From NCBI GenBank assembly GCA_031216755.1, contig JARUHG010000001.1, positions 62,001 to 126,000 on the forward strand: 64,000 bases of DNA, written 5' to 3'. The notes under the pieces were generated by a model that saw only the letters and a list, made by a program, of their open reading frames with translations, did not search any database and was not told where the DNA came from. This document shows, one piece after another, positions 42,951-52,559 of this stretch. The stretch comes from Lysobacter arvi. Lineage in GTDB: Bacteria; Pseudomonadota; Gammaproteobacteria; Xanthomonadales; Xanthomonadaceae. Position 1 is the stretch's first letter. Each line of letters opens with the position of its first letter. The position numbers and the translations under genes are program-made.

Positions 42951-45900
42951 GTGCAAAGAACACGGAAAAGCGCCTGGGGCGCGCTTGCGTTGTGGCTCGG
43001 TCTTGTGGCATGCGCACCCGCGCACGCGCAGGAGACCGTATGCGCGCGCGTCAAGATCGAGATCAAGCAGGAGCTGACGCTCGAGCGGCAGGCGTTCGAT
43101 GCGGAGATGCGCATCACGAACTCGCTGCCCGTCACGCCGCTGACGGAAGTGCACGTGGAGGTGAAGGTCACCGACGAGACCGGGCTTCCGATTCCGATCA
43201 CCGCCGATCCGAACGATCTGAGCGCCAAGTTCTTCCTGCGGCAGACGCAGAAGCAGAACATCGACAACACCGACGGCAGCGGCCAGGTCGCGGGCGGCAG
43301 CACCGCATCGGTGAACTGGATGTTGATCCCGGCACCGGGCGCGGCGGGTACCACGCCATTCGGCAAGCGCTACCTGGTCGGCGCGACGCTGCGCTACCGC
43401 TTCGGCACCGAGACGCACGTGCTGGAACTGAACCCGGATTCGATCACGGTCAAGCCGCTGCCGTCGTTGACGCTGGACTACTTCCTCACCCGCGACGTGA
43501 TCGCGGACGATCCGTTCACCGCCGAGATCGAGGCGCCAGAGCCGTACACGCTGGGCGTGCGCGTGAAGAACTCGGGCATGGCGCCGGCCAAGGAACTGAA
43601 GATCGCCTCGGCGCAGCCGCGCATCGTAGAGAACGCACAGGGCCTGCCGATCAGCTTCATGATCATCGGCAGCTACGTGCAGGACCTGCCAGCCAGCAAT
43701 TCGCTGCTGATCAACTTCGGCGATGTTCCGTCCAGCAGCAGCAAAATGGGCCGCTGGCAGATGGAGAGCAACATCGCCGGCAAGTTCGTCGACTTCACCG
43801 CCACGTTCACCCATTCGGATGAACTGGGCGGCGCGTTGACCTCGCTGCTGCAGGCCACCAACGCGCACCTGCTGCTGCGCGACGTGCGCGTCGACCTGCC
43901 GGGACGCGACTTCGTGCGCGACTTCCTGGCGCTGGACGGTACCGCGCTCAAGGTCTACGAGTCGGCCGGCCCGGACAGCGAAGTCACCGACCGTTCCAAC
44001 GAGGCCAGTCTTGCGGCGGCCGGCGGCGGCTACCGGCTGACGCTGCCGCCGACGCAGGGCTTCTTCTACGTGCGCAAGCCGGATCCGTACCGCGGGCAGA
44101 AGGCGCTGGGGCCGGTGATGCGCGCCGATGCCAAGGCGATGGCGGTCGAGAACGTCTGGCTGTCCAAGACCAAGAACGCCGATACCAAGCAGTGGGAGCA
44201 CTGGTTCAACGTGTTCGACGTGAACTCGCCGGGCTCCTACGAGGTGGTGTTCAACGAGTTGTCGAGCGATCCCAAGCCGCCGGTGCTGCAGTTCATCCCC
44301 GACCGCGTGGTGAAGGAAGGCGAGCAGATCGGCTTCCTGGTCGAGGCATCGAGCCCGATGGGCCGCGCGGTGACGCTGTCGGCCGAACCGTTGCCGACCG
44401 GCGCAACCTTCGTCGACCAGAGCGGCGGCCTGGGCATCTTCGACTGGGTGCCGGCGGTGGGGCAGGCGGGTGATTACCTGATCAACTACCTGGCCAGCGA
44501 CGGCAGCCTGTCGGGCACGCGCTCGGCGAAGATCCGCGTCGAATCGAAGGAGCCGCCGCCGGGCCCGGCGATCCCGGTGCTGTTCGCGCCGCTGGCCGGT
44601 GCCGAAGTGCCGGCACTGCGTCCGCAGCTGCAGGTGGTGACGGGCGAGGCCAGCAACGATCCCGCGCGCAGCGTCCACTTCGAGCTGTATGCCGACGCTG
44701 CGATGACCGAAAAGCTGGGCGAAGGAACCGTGCCGGAGAATACCGTCGCCGGCCAGCCGACCGCATGGCAGCCTTCGGATGACCTGGACGACAACCGTCA
44801 TTACTACTGGCGCGCACGTGCGCTCGCCGAGGCCGAGATCAACAGCGCCTGGGTGGACGGTTCGTTCTTCGTCAATCTGTTCAACGATCCGCCGGACAGC
44901 TTCAACCTGACCGCACCCGCCGCCGGCGCGCACGTCGATACGATGACGCCGGTGCTGTCGCTGACCAACGCGCAGGATCGCGATGGCGATGCCATCACGT
45001 ACGCATTCGAGGTGTTCACCGACGCCACGCTCGCGCAGCGCCACGACGCCGTGGGCAACCTTGCGCCTGACGCGAGCGGCACGACTTCGTGGACGGTGCA
45101 GGTGCCGCTGGCCAACCATGCTACGTACTACTGGCGTGCCATCGCCACCGACGAGCACGGCGCGCAGACCATGACGCCGCTGCGTCCGTTCACCGTGCAC
45201 ACCGGCAATGCGGCGCCGACCGCGCCGTCGCCGCTGAGCCCGCTCAACGGCGTCGACGTCACCACGGCCGGTTCGGCGGCGCTGGTGGCCGGCAACGCGA
45301 CGGATGCCGACAACGATCCGCTCACGTACCGGTTCGAGATCGACACGGTCAACACGTTCGACTCGTCGAACCGGCGCGCGTCGGACGCCATCGCCGCTGG
45401 CAGCGACGGCACCACGCGCTGGACCGCGACGGAACTGGTCGAGAACACGCGTTACTTCTGGCGCGTGAAGGCCAGCGACGGCAGCGCGGAAAGCGCCTGG
45501 GTCGGCGGCACGTTCCGCCTGAACGCGCAGAACGAAACGCCTGCCGTCCCGGTGCCGGCGAACCCGGGCGCGGGTGCGTGGGTGTCGACCTTGCATCCGA
45601 CCTTCGAGGTGCACGCCGCGGTCGATCCGGACGACGACCCGCTGCGGTACCGCTTCGAGGTCTATCGCGACAGCGGGTTGACCGCGCTGGCGTCCAGCGG
45701 CCTGGTCACCGGCCTGTCGTGGCAGTCCACCGGCGCACTGGCCGACAGGGCCACGCACTATTGGCGCGTGCGCGCCGAGGATGCGTCCGGCGCTGCCAGT
45801 GCGTGGTCGCCGACCATGACGCTGTTCGTCAGCACGGGCACCTACGTGGCGCCGACCATCTCGTTGACGAAGCCGGCGACCCTGATCGATGCGCGAGACG

Positions 45901-46808
45901 GCAGCCCGGTGATCGCCTGGGAAGGCAACGGCACGGCGATCGAGCCGACGGTGGCGCTGTACTACGACGCCACCGGCTCGGGCTACGCCGGCACGCGCAT
46001 CGTCGACGGCCTGCGCCAGGACGCGGGCACGCACTCGGGCAGCTACGCGTGGAATACCGCGGGCGTTGCGCCGGGCGTGTACTCGATCTACGGCGTGATC
46101 TACGACGACAAGGGCATGGGACGCGCCTACGCACCGGGCAAGGTGGTGGTACCGTCGCCGCAGCAGCAGGGCACCATCCTCGCTACCGCGCGCACGTCCA
46201 TGAGCCTGCGCGAAGGCAAGGACACGGGTGTCCTCGCGGTCAGCCTCGGCCGCGCGCCGACGGCGGCAGTGACAGTGCCGGTGAGCGTGAACGATGCGAG
46301 CGAGGCGTACGTGATGCCGCGCGAACTGGTGTTCACGCCCGCGAACTGGTCGACACCGCAGTCGGTCACCGTGGTCGCCGTACACGACAAGGTGCAGGAC
46401 GGCGACCAGCCGATCACGATCACCGTCGGCAAGGCCAGCACGTCCGATCCGGACTTCATCGGTGTCGCGGCGGCGCCAATCCACGGCACCGTGGTGAATC
46501 AGGACTTCGACATCAACATGGGTCTGGCCATCACCAGCTACCAGTTGGTGAGCAAGAAGCGGGACTGGCTGACGGGCCTGTGGACGTACCGTTATCGTCC
46601 GGTATTGACTAATATCGGTCCTCGCGTCGGCGGCGTGTTTGCGGTCGTCGACAAGGCACCTGGCTTCACGGTGCTGTGGGGGGCGCTGACATTCGGCGCG
46701 GTGGACCAGAACGAATCGGTGGTCAGCAGCCAGGACATCATTCTGGTCGGCCAGACGGACGTGGGCAACCAACAGCCGCCGTTGTCGTGGATCTTGAGGG
46801 GGTGGTGA
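42951..46808 (+). CDS. 1285-residue exported Ig/FN3-like repeat protein with Calx-beta-like module
   Basis: A second giant. GTG start preceded by AGGGGAAGGGA; signal peptide ends APAHA-QE. The first ~430 residues are beta-rich without a recognised family. Then a putative-Ig (cadherin-like) module (LPTGATFVDQSGGLGIFDWV), four ~100-residue FN3-like repeats each with a HYYWRARA- or YFWRVKA-type strand (residues ~540-960), an Ig-like segment with an SGSYAWNTAG strand, and near residue 1085 a Calx-beta-like module (MSLREGKDTGVLAVSLGRAP). The C-terminus (DQNESVVSSQDIILVGQTDV) may be a docking part. Its stop overlaps the pseudopilin ATG, tying it to the secretion genes. Confidence 0.82.
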   Translation: MQRTRKSAWGALALWLGLVACAPAHAQETVCARVKIEIKQELTLERQAFDAEMRITNSLPVTPLTEVHVEVKVTDETGLPIPITADPNDLSAKFFLRQTQKQNIDNTDGSGQVAGGSTASVNWMLIPAPGAAGTTPFGKRYLVGATLRYRFGTETHVLELNPDSITVKPLPSLTLDYFLTRDVIADDPFTAEIEAPEPYTLGVRVKNSGMAPAKELKIASAQPRIVENAQGLPISFMIIGSYVQDLPASNSLLINFGDVPSSSSKMGRWQMESNIAGKFVDFTATFTHSDELGGALTSLLQATNAHLLLRDVRVDLPGRDFVRDFLALDGTALKVYESAGPDSEVTDRSNEASLAAAGGGYRLTLPPTQGFFYVRKPDPYRGQKALGPVMRADAKAMAVENVWLSKTKNADTKQWEHWFNVFDVNSPGSYEVVFNELSSDPKPPVLQFIPDRVVKEGEQIGFLVEASSPMGRAVTLSAEPLPTGATFVDQSGGLGIFDWVPAVGQAGDYLINYLASDGSLSGTRSAKIRVESKEPPPGPAIPVLFAPLAGAEVPALRPQLQVVTGEASNDPARSVHFELYADAAMTEKLGEGTVPENTVAGQPTAWQPSDDLDDNRHYYWRARALAEAEINSAWVDGSFFVNLFNDPPDSFNLTAPAAGAHVDTMTPVLSLTNAQDRDGDAITYAFEVFTDATLAQRHDAVGNLAPDASGTTSWTVQVPLANHATYYWRAIATDEHGAQTMTPLRPFTVHTGNAAPTAPSPLSPLNGVDVTTAGSAALVAGNATDADNDPLTYRFEIDTVNTFDSSNRRASDAIAAGSDGTTRWTATELVENTRYFWRVKASDGSAESAWVGGTFRLNAQNETPAVPVPANPGAGAWVSTLHPTFEVHAAVDPDDDPLRYRFEVYRDSGLTALASSGLVTGLSWQSTGALADRATHYWRVRAEDASGAASAWSPTMTLFVSTGTYVAPTISLTKPATLIDARDGSPVIAWEGNGTAIEPTVALYYDATGSGYAGTRIVDGLRQDAGTHSGSYAWNTAGVAPGVYSIYGVIYDDKGMGRAYAPGKVVVPSPQQQGTILATARTSMSLREGKDTGVLAVSLGRAPTAAVTVPVSVNDASEAYVMPRELVFTPANWSTPQSVTVVAVHDKVQDGDQPITITVGKASTSDPDFIGVAAAPIHGTVVNQDFDINMGLAITSYQLVSKKRDWLTGLWTYRYRPVLTNIGPRVGGVFAVVDKAPGFTVLWGALTFGAVDQNESVVSSQDIILVGQTDVGNQQPPLSWILRGW

Positions 46809-47239
46809 TGAGCAAGGACGTGCGTCGCAACGCCGCGGGTTTCACGCTGCTGGAACTGCTGGTGGTCGTCGTGATCATCGGGGTGCTGGTGGCGTATGTG
46901 GCGCCGCGTTATTTCCAGCAGATCGGCAAGTCCGAGCGCACCGCGGCGCTTGGGCAGATCGACGCATTGCGCAAGGCGATCGATGCGTACTGGCTGGACA
47001 CGGGGGACTTTCCCTCGTCCGAACAGGGCCTGTCCGCACTGACGACCCGCCCGGAAGGCGTGCCCAAGTGGAACGGGCCGTATCTGCAGGGGCGCGTGCC
47101 GCCCGATCCGTGGGGCCATCCGTATGTCTATCGCGTGCCGGGGGCGGCAGGCGACTACGACCTGTTTTCGTACGGGAAGGACGGTCGGCCGGGCGGCGAA
47201 GGCGATGATGCCGACGTCGGTGCCGATACCGGCGGCTGA
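46808..47239 (+). CDS. gspG: Major pseudopilin, GspG-like
   Basis: 143 residues. An 11-residue leader MSKDVRRNAAG precedes FTLLELLVVVVIIGVLVAYV: Gly at -1, Phe at +1, Glu at +5, the prepilin-peptidase site. The globular part is a textbook GspG: ARYFQQ-like helix, LRKAIDAYWLDTGDFPSSEQ, LTTRPEGVPKWNGPYL, PPDPWGHPYVYR and SYGKDGRPGGEGDDADV, which carries the calcium-binding loop residues. It would form the periplasmic pseudopilus that pushes cargo through the secretin. ATG overlaps the stop of the preceding giant protein. No prepilin peptidase is in the window, so processing must rely on one elsewhere. Confidence 0.95.
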   Translation: MSKDVRRNAAGFTLLELLVVVVIIGVLVAYVAPRYFQQIGKSERTAALGQIDALRKAIDAYWLDTGDFPSSEQGLSALTTRPEGVPKWNGPYLQGRVPPDPWGHPYVYRVPGAAGDYDLFSYGKDGRPGGEGDDADVGADTGG

Positions 47240-47258
47240 CAGCTTCAATGCGCACGCG

Positions 47259-47335
47259 CCGGACGAGGGGGCATTCGTCCGGAGGCGACAGAAGGAACGG
47301 TAGTCGCAGTCAGGGGATAGGCGTCCGACGGACGC
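47259..47335 (+). promoter_or_regulatory. Two stem-loops between gspG and gspF
   Basis: CCGGACGA-N8-TCGTCCGG at 47259-47282 and GCGTCC-GAC-GGACGC at 47321-47335, in a 113-base gap within an otherwise tightly packed run. No T-runs follow. Hairpins after a major pilin gene commonly protect the upstream mRNA or reduce read-through, which would let the pseudopilin be made in excess over the machine parts. Confidence 0.55.
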
Positions 47336-47352
47336 ATGGATGAAGGTCGGTT

Positions 47353-48530
47353 GTGAAGCATCGAGTTCTGGTTTCCATCGGTGGGCAGTCGCAGTGGCTG
47401 GACGTCGAGGCCGAGTCGGTCGGCGCCGCCAGTGCCAAGGCGCTGCGCCTGGGTGGGCGCGTGCTGCGCATCGAACCCGTGCAGGAGCAGCGCGCGACCG
47501 CGCGCGTGTCGTACTCGCCGACGGTCTTCCTGCAGGAACTGCTGACACTACTGCGCGCCGGGCTCAACGTAGTGGAAGCCATGGAGGCGCTGGAACGCAA
47601 GGAAGCCAACGCCGGGTTCCGCCTCGTGCTGGGCCGCCTGCTGGGCGGCCTGCGTGAAGGCGTGCGGCTTTCGCAGGCGATGGCGCGCGAGCACCTGCTG
47701 TTCCCGCCGGTGCTGATCGCCGGTGTCGCCGCGAGTGAAACCAGCGGCGGCCTGGCCGATACGCTTGAGCGTTATCTCGCTTACGACGCGCGCATCAACC
47801 AGATCAAGCGCAAGGTCGCGGCGAGCGCGATCTACCCGCTGTTGCTGATGGGCGTGGGCGGCGCGGTGATCCTGTTCCTGATCGCCTACGTGCTGCCGAA
47901 ATTCAGCGTGATCCTGGAAGGCAGCGGACGCCCGACGGGCAGCGCGACCGCCGTGCTGCTAAGGCTCGGCGAATCGATCCAGCAGCATCCATGGGTGTCG
48001 GGCGCAGTGCTCGCGGCTGCTGCAGCCGCCGTCGCGTGGCTGGCGGGCACGCAGGCCGGCCGCCGCGTGACGCTGGCGCAGGTCTCGCGTGTGCCCGTGC
48101 TGTCCGACATCTTCGTGACGATGGGTTTGTCTCGGCTGTACCGCACGCTCGCGTTGCTGCTCGACAGCGGCATCCCGCTGATCCAGGCGATGGACATGGC
48201 GCGCGGCATCGTGACGCCCGCGCAGTCGGCGGAACTGGTGCTCGCGATGAGCCGCCTGCGCTCGGGCCAGATGTTCACCGAATCGCTTGCGGGCACCAGC
48301 CTCATTCCGCCGATCGCCGAAAGCCTGCTGCGTGTGGGCGAGCGCGGCGGTGCGCTGGCCGAGATGAGCGGCAAGCTCGCGAATTTCCTCGACATCGCGC
48401 TGGATCGCAAAGTCGACACCTTTTCGCGCCTGTTCGAGCCGCTGCTGATGTCGGCCATCGGCCTGATCATCGGCGCGATCGTGCTGATGATGTACTCGCC
48501 GATCTTCGACCTGGTGGGGAGCGTCGGCCA

Positions 48531-48534
<4 letters not shown>
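47353..48534 (+). CDS. gspF: Type II secretion inner-membrane platform protein, GspF-like
   Basis: 393 residues, GTG start after GAAGGT. Two T2SSF domains are visible: YSPTVFLQELLTLLRAGLNV with SQAMAREHLLFPPVLIAGVA, and LSRLYRTLALLLDSGIPLIQ with ESLLRVGERGGALAEMSGKL. Three membrane segments (YPLLLMGVGGAVILFLIAYV; VSGAVLAAAAAAVAWLAG; LLMSAIGLIIGAIVLMMYS) match GspF/PilC topology. It recruits the ATPase and pseudopilins. The stop overlaps the gspE start (GTGA). Confidence 0.95.
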
Positions 48535-50225
<1,691 letters not shown>

Positions 50226-50229
50226 CAGC

Positions 50230-50988
50230 GTGCGCAGACCTCTTCTCAATCTCTACGTCGCGAGCGCAACCTGGGCCGCCGCAAGGCCCGGCGACACGCG
50301 CGGCCCCATCGGCGGCGAATACGACGCCAACGCGTCCGGCGGCGCGGAATGGACGCGGATCGCGCAAGCGCTGCCGGCGCATTTCGGCGCGATCGGCCCA
50401 GTGCGCATCGTGCTGTCGGCGCGCCTGTGCCACTTCCTCGTCGCGCCGTGGGTGGCCGACTGCTTCACCGGGCCTTCGATCCGCGCATCGGTACTGGCGA
50501 TGTTCGAAAGCCAGGGCGTGACCGACGCCAGCCATCGCATCGAAATCGACTGGCCCGCGTACGGACGACCCGTGCCTGCCGTCGCGTATCCGCGATCGCT
50601 CGTGGATACGGTGCGTACGGCACTGGAAGCGTCCGGCGGCGCGATCGTGTCCACGGTCGCCAGTGTCGTGCCCGTGCTGCGGCACCACGGACGTGCGCTG
50701 GACGCTTTGCCCGGCGCTCTGCTGGCCTATGCCGAAGACGATGGCATCACCGGCATCACGCTCGAAGACGGGCGCTTGGTGCAGGTGGAAGCGCTTGCCT
50801 CGTGCGGCGCGGGCCTCGGCGATGTCGGCCTGTGGCTCTCGCGCAAGCGCTTCGCGTTCGCCGACGACGGCGCGCTGCACTGGCTGGGCTCGAGCCCAGC
50901 GCCGGAGGCGTTCGCAGGACGTCTGCTCGCGCTGGAAGGCGATGTGCCGACCACGCCTGGACACGCACTGGCGGCGGCTTGGGCATGA
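50230..50988 (+). CDS. Cytoplasmic PilM/GspL-like component (tentative)
   Basis: 252 residues, GTG start. No membrane segment or signal peptide. The pattern of an alternating beta/alpha start (VRIVLSARLCHFLVAPW), FESQGVTDASHRIEI, and a later VVPVLRHHGRALDALPGAL fits the actin-like fold of PilM and of the GspL cytoplasmic domain, and the gene order ATPase-this-TM protein-TM protein-TM protein matches pilM-N-O-P. No nucleotide motif is clear, so the call rests largely on position. It overlaps the next gene (ATGA). Confidence 0.55.
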   Translation: MRRPLLNLYVASATWAAARPGDTRGPIGGEYDANASGGAEWTRIAQALPAHFGAIGPVRIVLSARLCHFLVAPWVADCFTGPSIRASVLAMFESQGVTDASHRIEIDWPAYGRPVPAVAYPRSLVDTVRTALEASGGAIVSTVASVVPVLRHHGRALDALPGALLAYAEDDGITGITLEDGRLVQVEALASCGAGLGDVGLWLSRKRFAFADDGALHWLGSSPAPEAFAGRLLALEGDVPTTPGHALAAAWA

Positions 50989-51500
50989 GCCGACTTCCCC
51001 GTATCGAATGGCGCATGTCCCGCCCCTTGCCAGGATTGCCGGGCGTCATGCTGCTCGCCTGCATCGCCATCGCGATTGGCGCGCTGGCCTACTGGAATGC
51101 CGGCATGGATCGACGCCTGGCGCAACGCGAGCGCCTGCTGGAGAGCGCGATGGCGAGGCAGCTGGCAAGACCCGTGCTTCGCGAATCCGCGGGCAGTAAA
51201 CGCAGCGCGGGCGAACTGCGCCAACTGCGCGCGCAGATCGCACTGCTCAATCGCGACTGGGTGAAACTGCTGGGGGATATCGTCCCCGCTGAAGGTGACG
51301 TGCGCCTGCTGGGTGTCGACGTGAACGCGGCGACGGCGGCGATCCGCGTCACCGGGCGCGCGAGCGATTCCGCCGTGGCGAATGATTACGCCAAAGAACT
51401 GCAGGCGCGCGGCCGTGGCCTGCATGAAGTCCGCCTGCTGCTGCTGGAACGCAAGAGCGATGGCGTCCATTTCGAAGTGAGCGCGCAATGGGCCGAGTAG
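50985..51500 (+). CDS. PilN/GspL-C-like bitopic inner-membrane protein
   Basis: 171 residues: a short cytoplasmic N-terminus, one membrane helix (GVMLLACIAIAIGALAYWNA), a coiled coil (MDRRLAQRERLLESAMARQL; LRQLRAQIALLNRDW) and a small ferredoxin-like domain (VRLLGVDVNAATAAIRVTGR; LHEVRLLLLERKSDGVHFEV). This is the PilN / GspL C-terminal plan. It would link the ATPase to the periplasmic alignment complex. Overlaps the next gene by 13 bases. Confidence 0.78.
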   Translation: MSRLPRIEWRMSRPLPGLPGVMLLACIAIAIGALAYWNAGMDRRLAQRERLLESAMARQLARPVLRESAGSKRSAGELRQLRAQIALLNRDWVKLLGDIVPAEGDVRLLGVDVNAATAAIRVTGRASDSAVANDYAKELQARGRGLHEVRLLLLERKSDGVHFEVSAQWAE

Positions 51501-52051
51501 ATCCGCGCCGCCTCGTGTGGACGCTCAACCGCGGCTACCTGCGCCATGGCGCGGTGTTCGTGCTGGGCGTTACGGGGGTTATGGTTGCGTTCGCGCTGGC
51601 CTTGTCGCTGGCGCTCGGCACTTGGCGGTCATACCAGACCGGACGCGCGCTTGAAGCGCGATTGCAGGAACAGCGCGCGAGGCCGCGCCCGTCCGCCGCG
51701 CGACAGAGCAGCGATACCTTGCCGCTGCCGGAGATATCGGAACGGTTCGACATCAATCGCCGCATCCTCGACGCGCTTTCCACCGCGGGCCTTGAACCGC
51801 AGCAGATCCGCTTCAAGTTCGAGAACGTAGACGACGCCGGCTTCGTCCGGCAGACCGCCGTATTCACGCTGAACGCACCGTGGGGCGAGGTCGCGAAGGC
51901 CCTGGCTGCGTTGCAGGCGGCGGACCGTTCACTCTATATCGCCAAGCTGCACCTGGAACGCGAGCAGCCCGGCGACCCGATGGTGACGGCCGAACTGCAA
52001 GTCGCCGCGGCGCTTGTTGCGCAGATGAGCGAAGGCGAGGCCGCGCCGTGA
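51488..52051 (+). CDS. PilO/GspM-like bitopic inner-membrane protein
   Basis: 187 residues: membrane helix near residues 22-42 (FVLGVTGVMVAFALALSLAL), a coiled-coil-like stretch (YQTGRALEARLQEQRARPRP), a linker, then a ferredoxin-like domain (FDINRRILDALSTAGLEPQQ; LNAPWGEVAKALAALQAADR; LYIAKLHLEREQPG). This matches PilO/GspM, the partner of PilN/GspL. The GTGA overlap at the 3' end couples it to the next gene. Confidence 0.75.
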   Translation: MGRVDPRRLVWTLNRGYLRHGAVFVLGVTGVMVAFALALSLALGTWRSYQTGRALEARLQEQRARPRPSAARQSSDTLPLPEISERFDINRRILDALSTAGLEPQQIRFKFENVDDAGFVRQTAVFTLNAPWGEVAKALAALQAADRSLYIAKLHLEREQPGDPMVTAELQVAAALVAQMSEGEAAP

Positions 52052-52548
52052 AGCGTCATTTCCGGCCCATCGCGTACTCGCTGATCGCCGTCCTGGCGGC
52101 GTTCGCGCTGTTCGGCGGCGAATCGCCGGCCGACACGACGGTGGTCGCACCTGCGCGCGTGCACGCGAGCAAGGAGAACGCGCGCGCCGAACGTGCACGG
52201 GAAGGCGAACTTCCTTCGCTGCGCCAGCGCGGCAGCGACGGGTTCCCCGCCGCGCTGTTCGCCGCCGATGCGATCGTGCCGGCCGCGCCCGCGATCGCGC
52301 CGCCCACACCGGCGCTGCCGGTCGAGGCCGCGTCGGCGGACCTGAAGGTACTGGGCTGGATGCAATCCGGCGCGGTGCCGTTCGTGTTCGTGGAATGGAA
52401 TGGCACCAGCTACACGCTGAGGCAGACGGAGATGGTCGAGGAGCAGTACCGCTTCGACGAGATCGGCGGCGGCTTGGCCAGCTTCACCTATCTGCCAACG
52501 GGGGAATCGCGGCGTTATGCCGTGAGCGATCCGGCGCTAATGGAATGA
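52048..52548 (+). CDS. GspC/PilP-like periplasmic connector (tentative)
   Basis: 166 residues, GTG start. One N-terminal membrane helix or uncleaved signal (PIAYSLIAVLAAFALFGG), a Pro/Ala-rich linker, and a compact C-terminal beta domain (LKVLGWMQSGAVPFVFVEWN; YTLRQTEMVEEQYRFDEIGG) that resembles the homology region of GspC and PilP, which contact the secretin N-domains. Located directly before the secretin gene, as expected. Family-level call by fold pattern and position. Confidence 0.65.
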   Translation: MKRHFRPIAYSLIAVLAAFALFGGESPADTTVVAPARVHASKENARAERAREGELPSLRQRGSDGFPAALFAADAIVPAAPAIAPPTPALPVEAASADLKVLGWMQSGAVPFVFVEWNGTSYTLRQTEMVEEQYRFDEIGGGLASFTYLPTGESRRYAVSDPALME

Positions 52549-52559
52549 TCGAGGTAAGG

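Noticed and set aside
42837-46772. A 1311-codon open frame on the minus strand opposite the 1285-residue gene
   Set aside because: Same reason: low-complexity Arg/His-rich antisense shadow; the plus frame has a signal peptide and FN3-like repeats.
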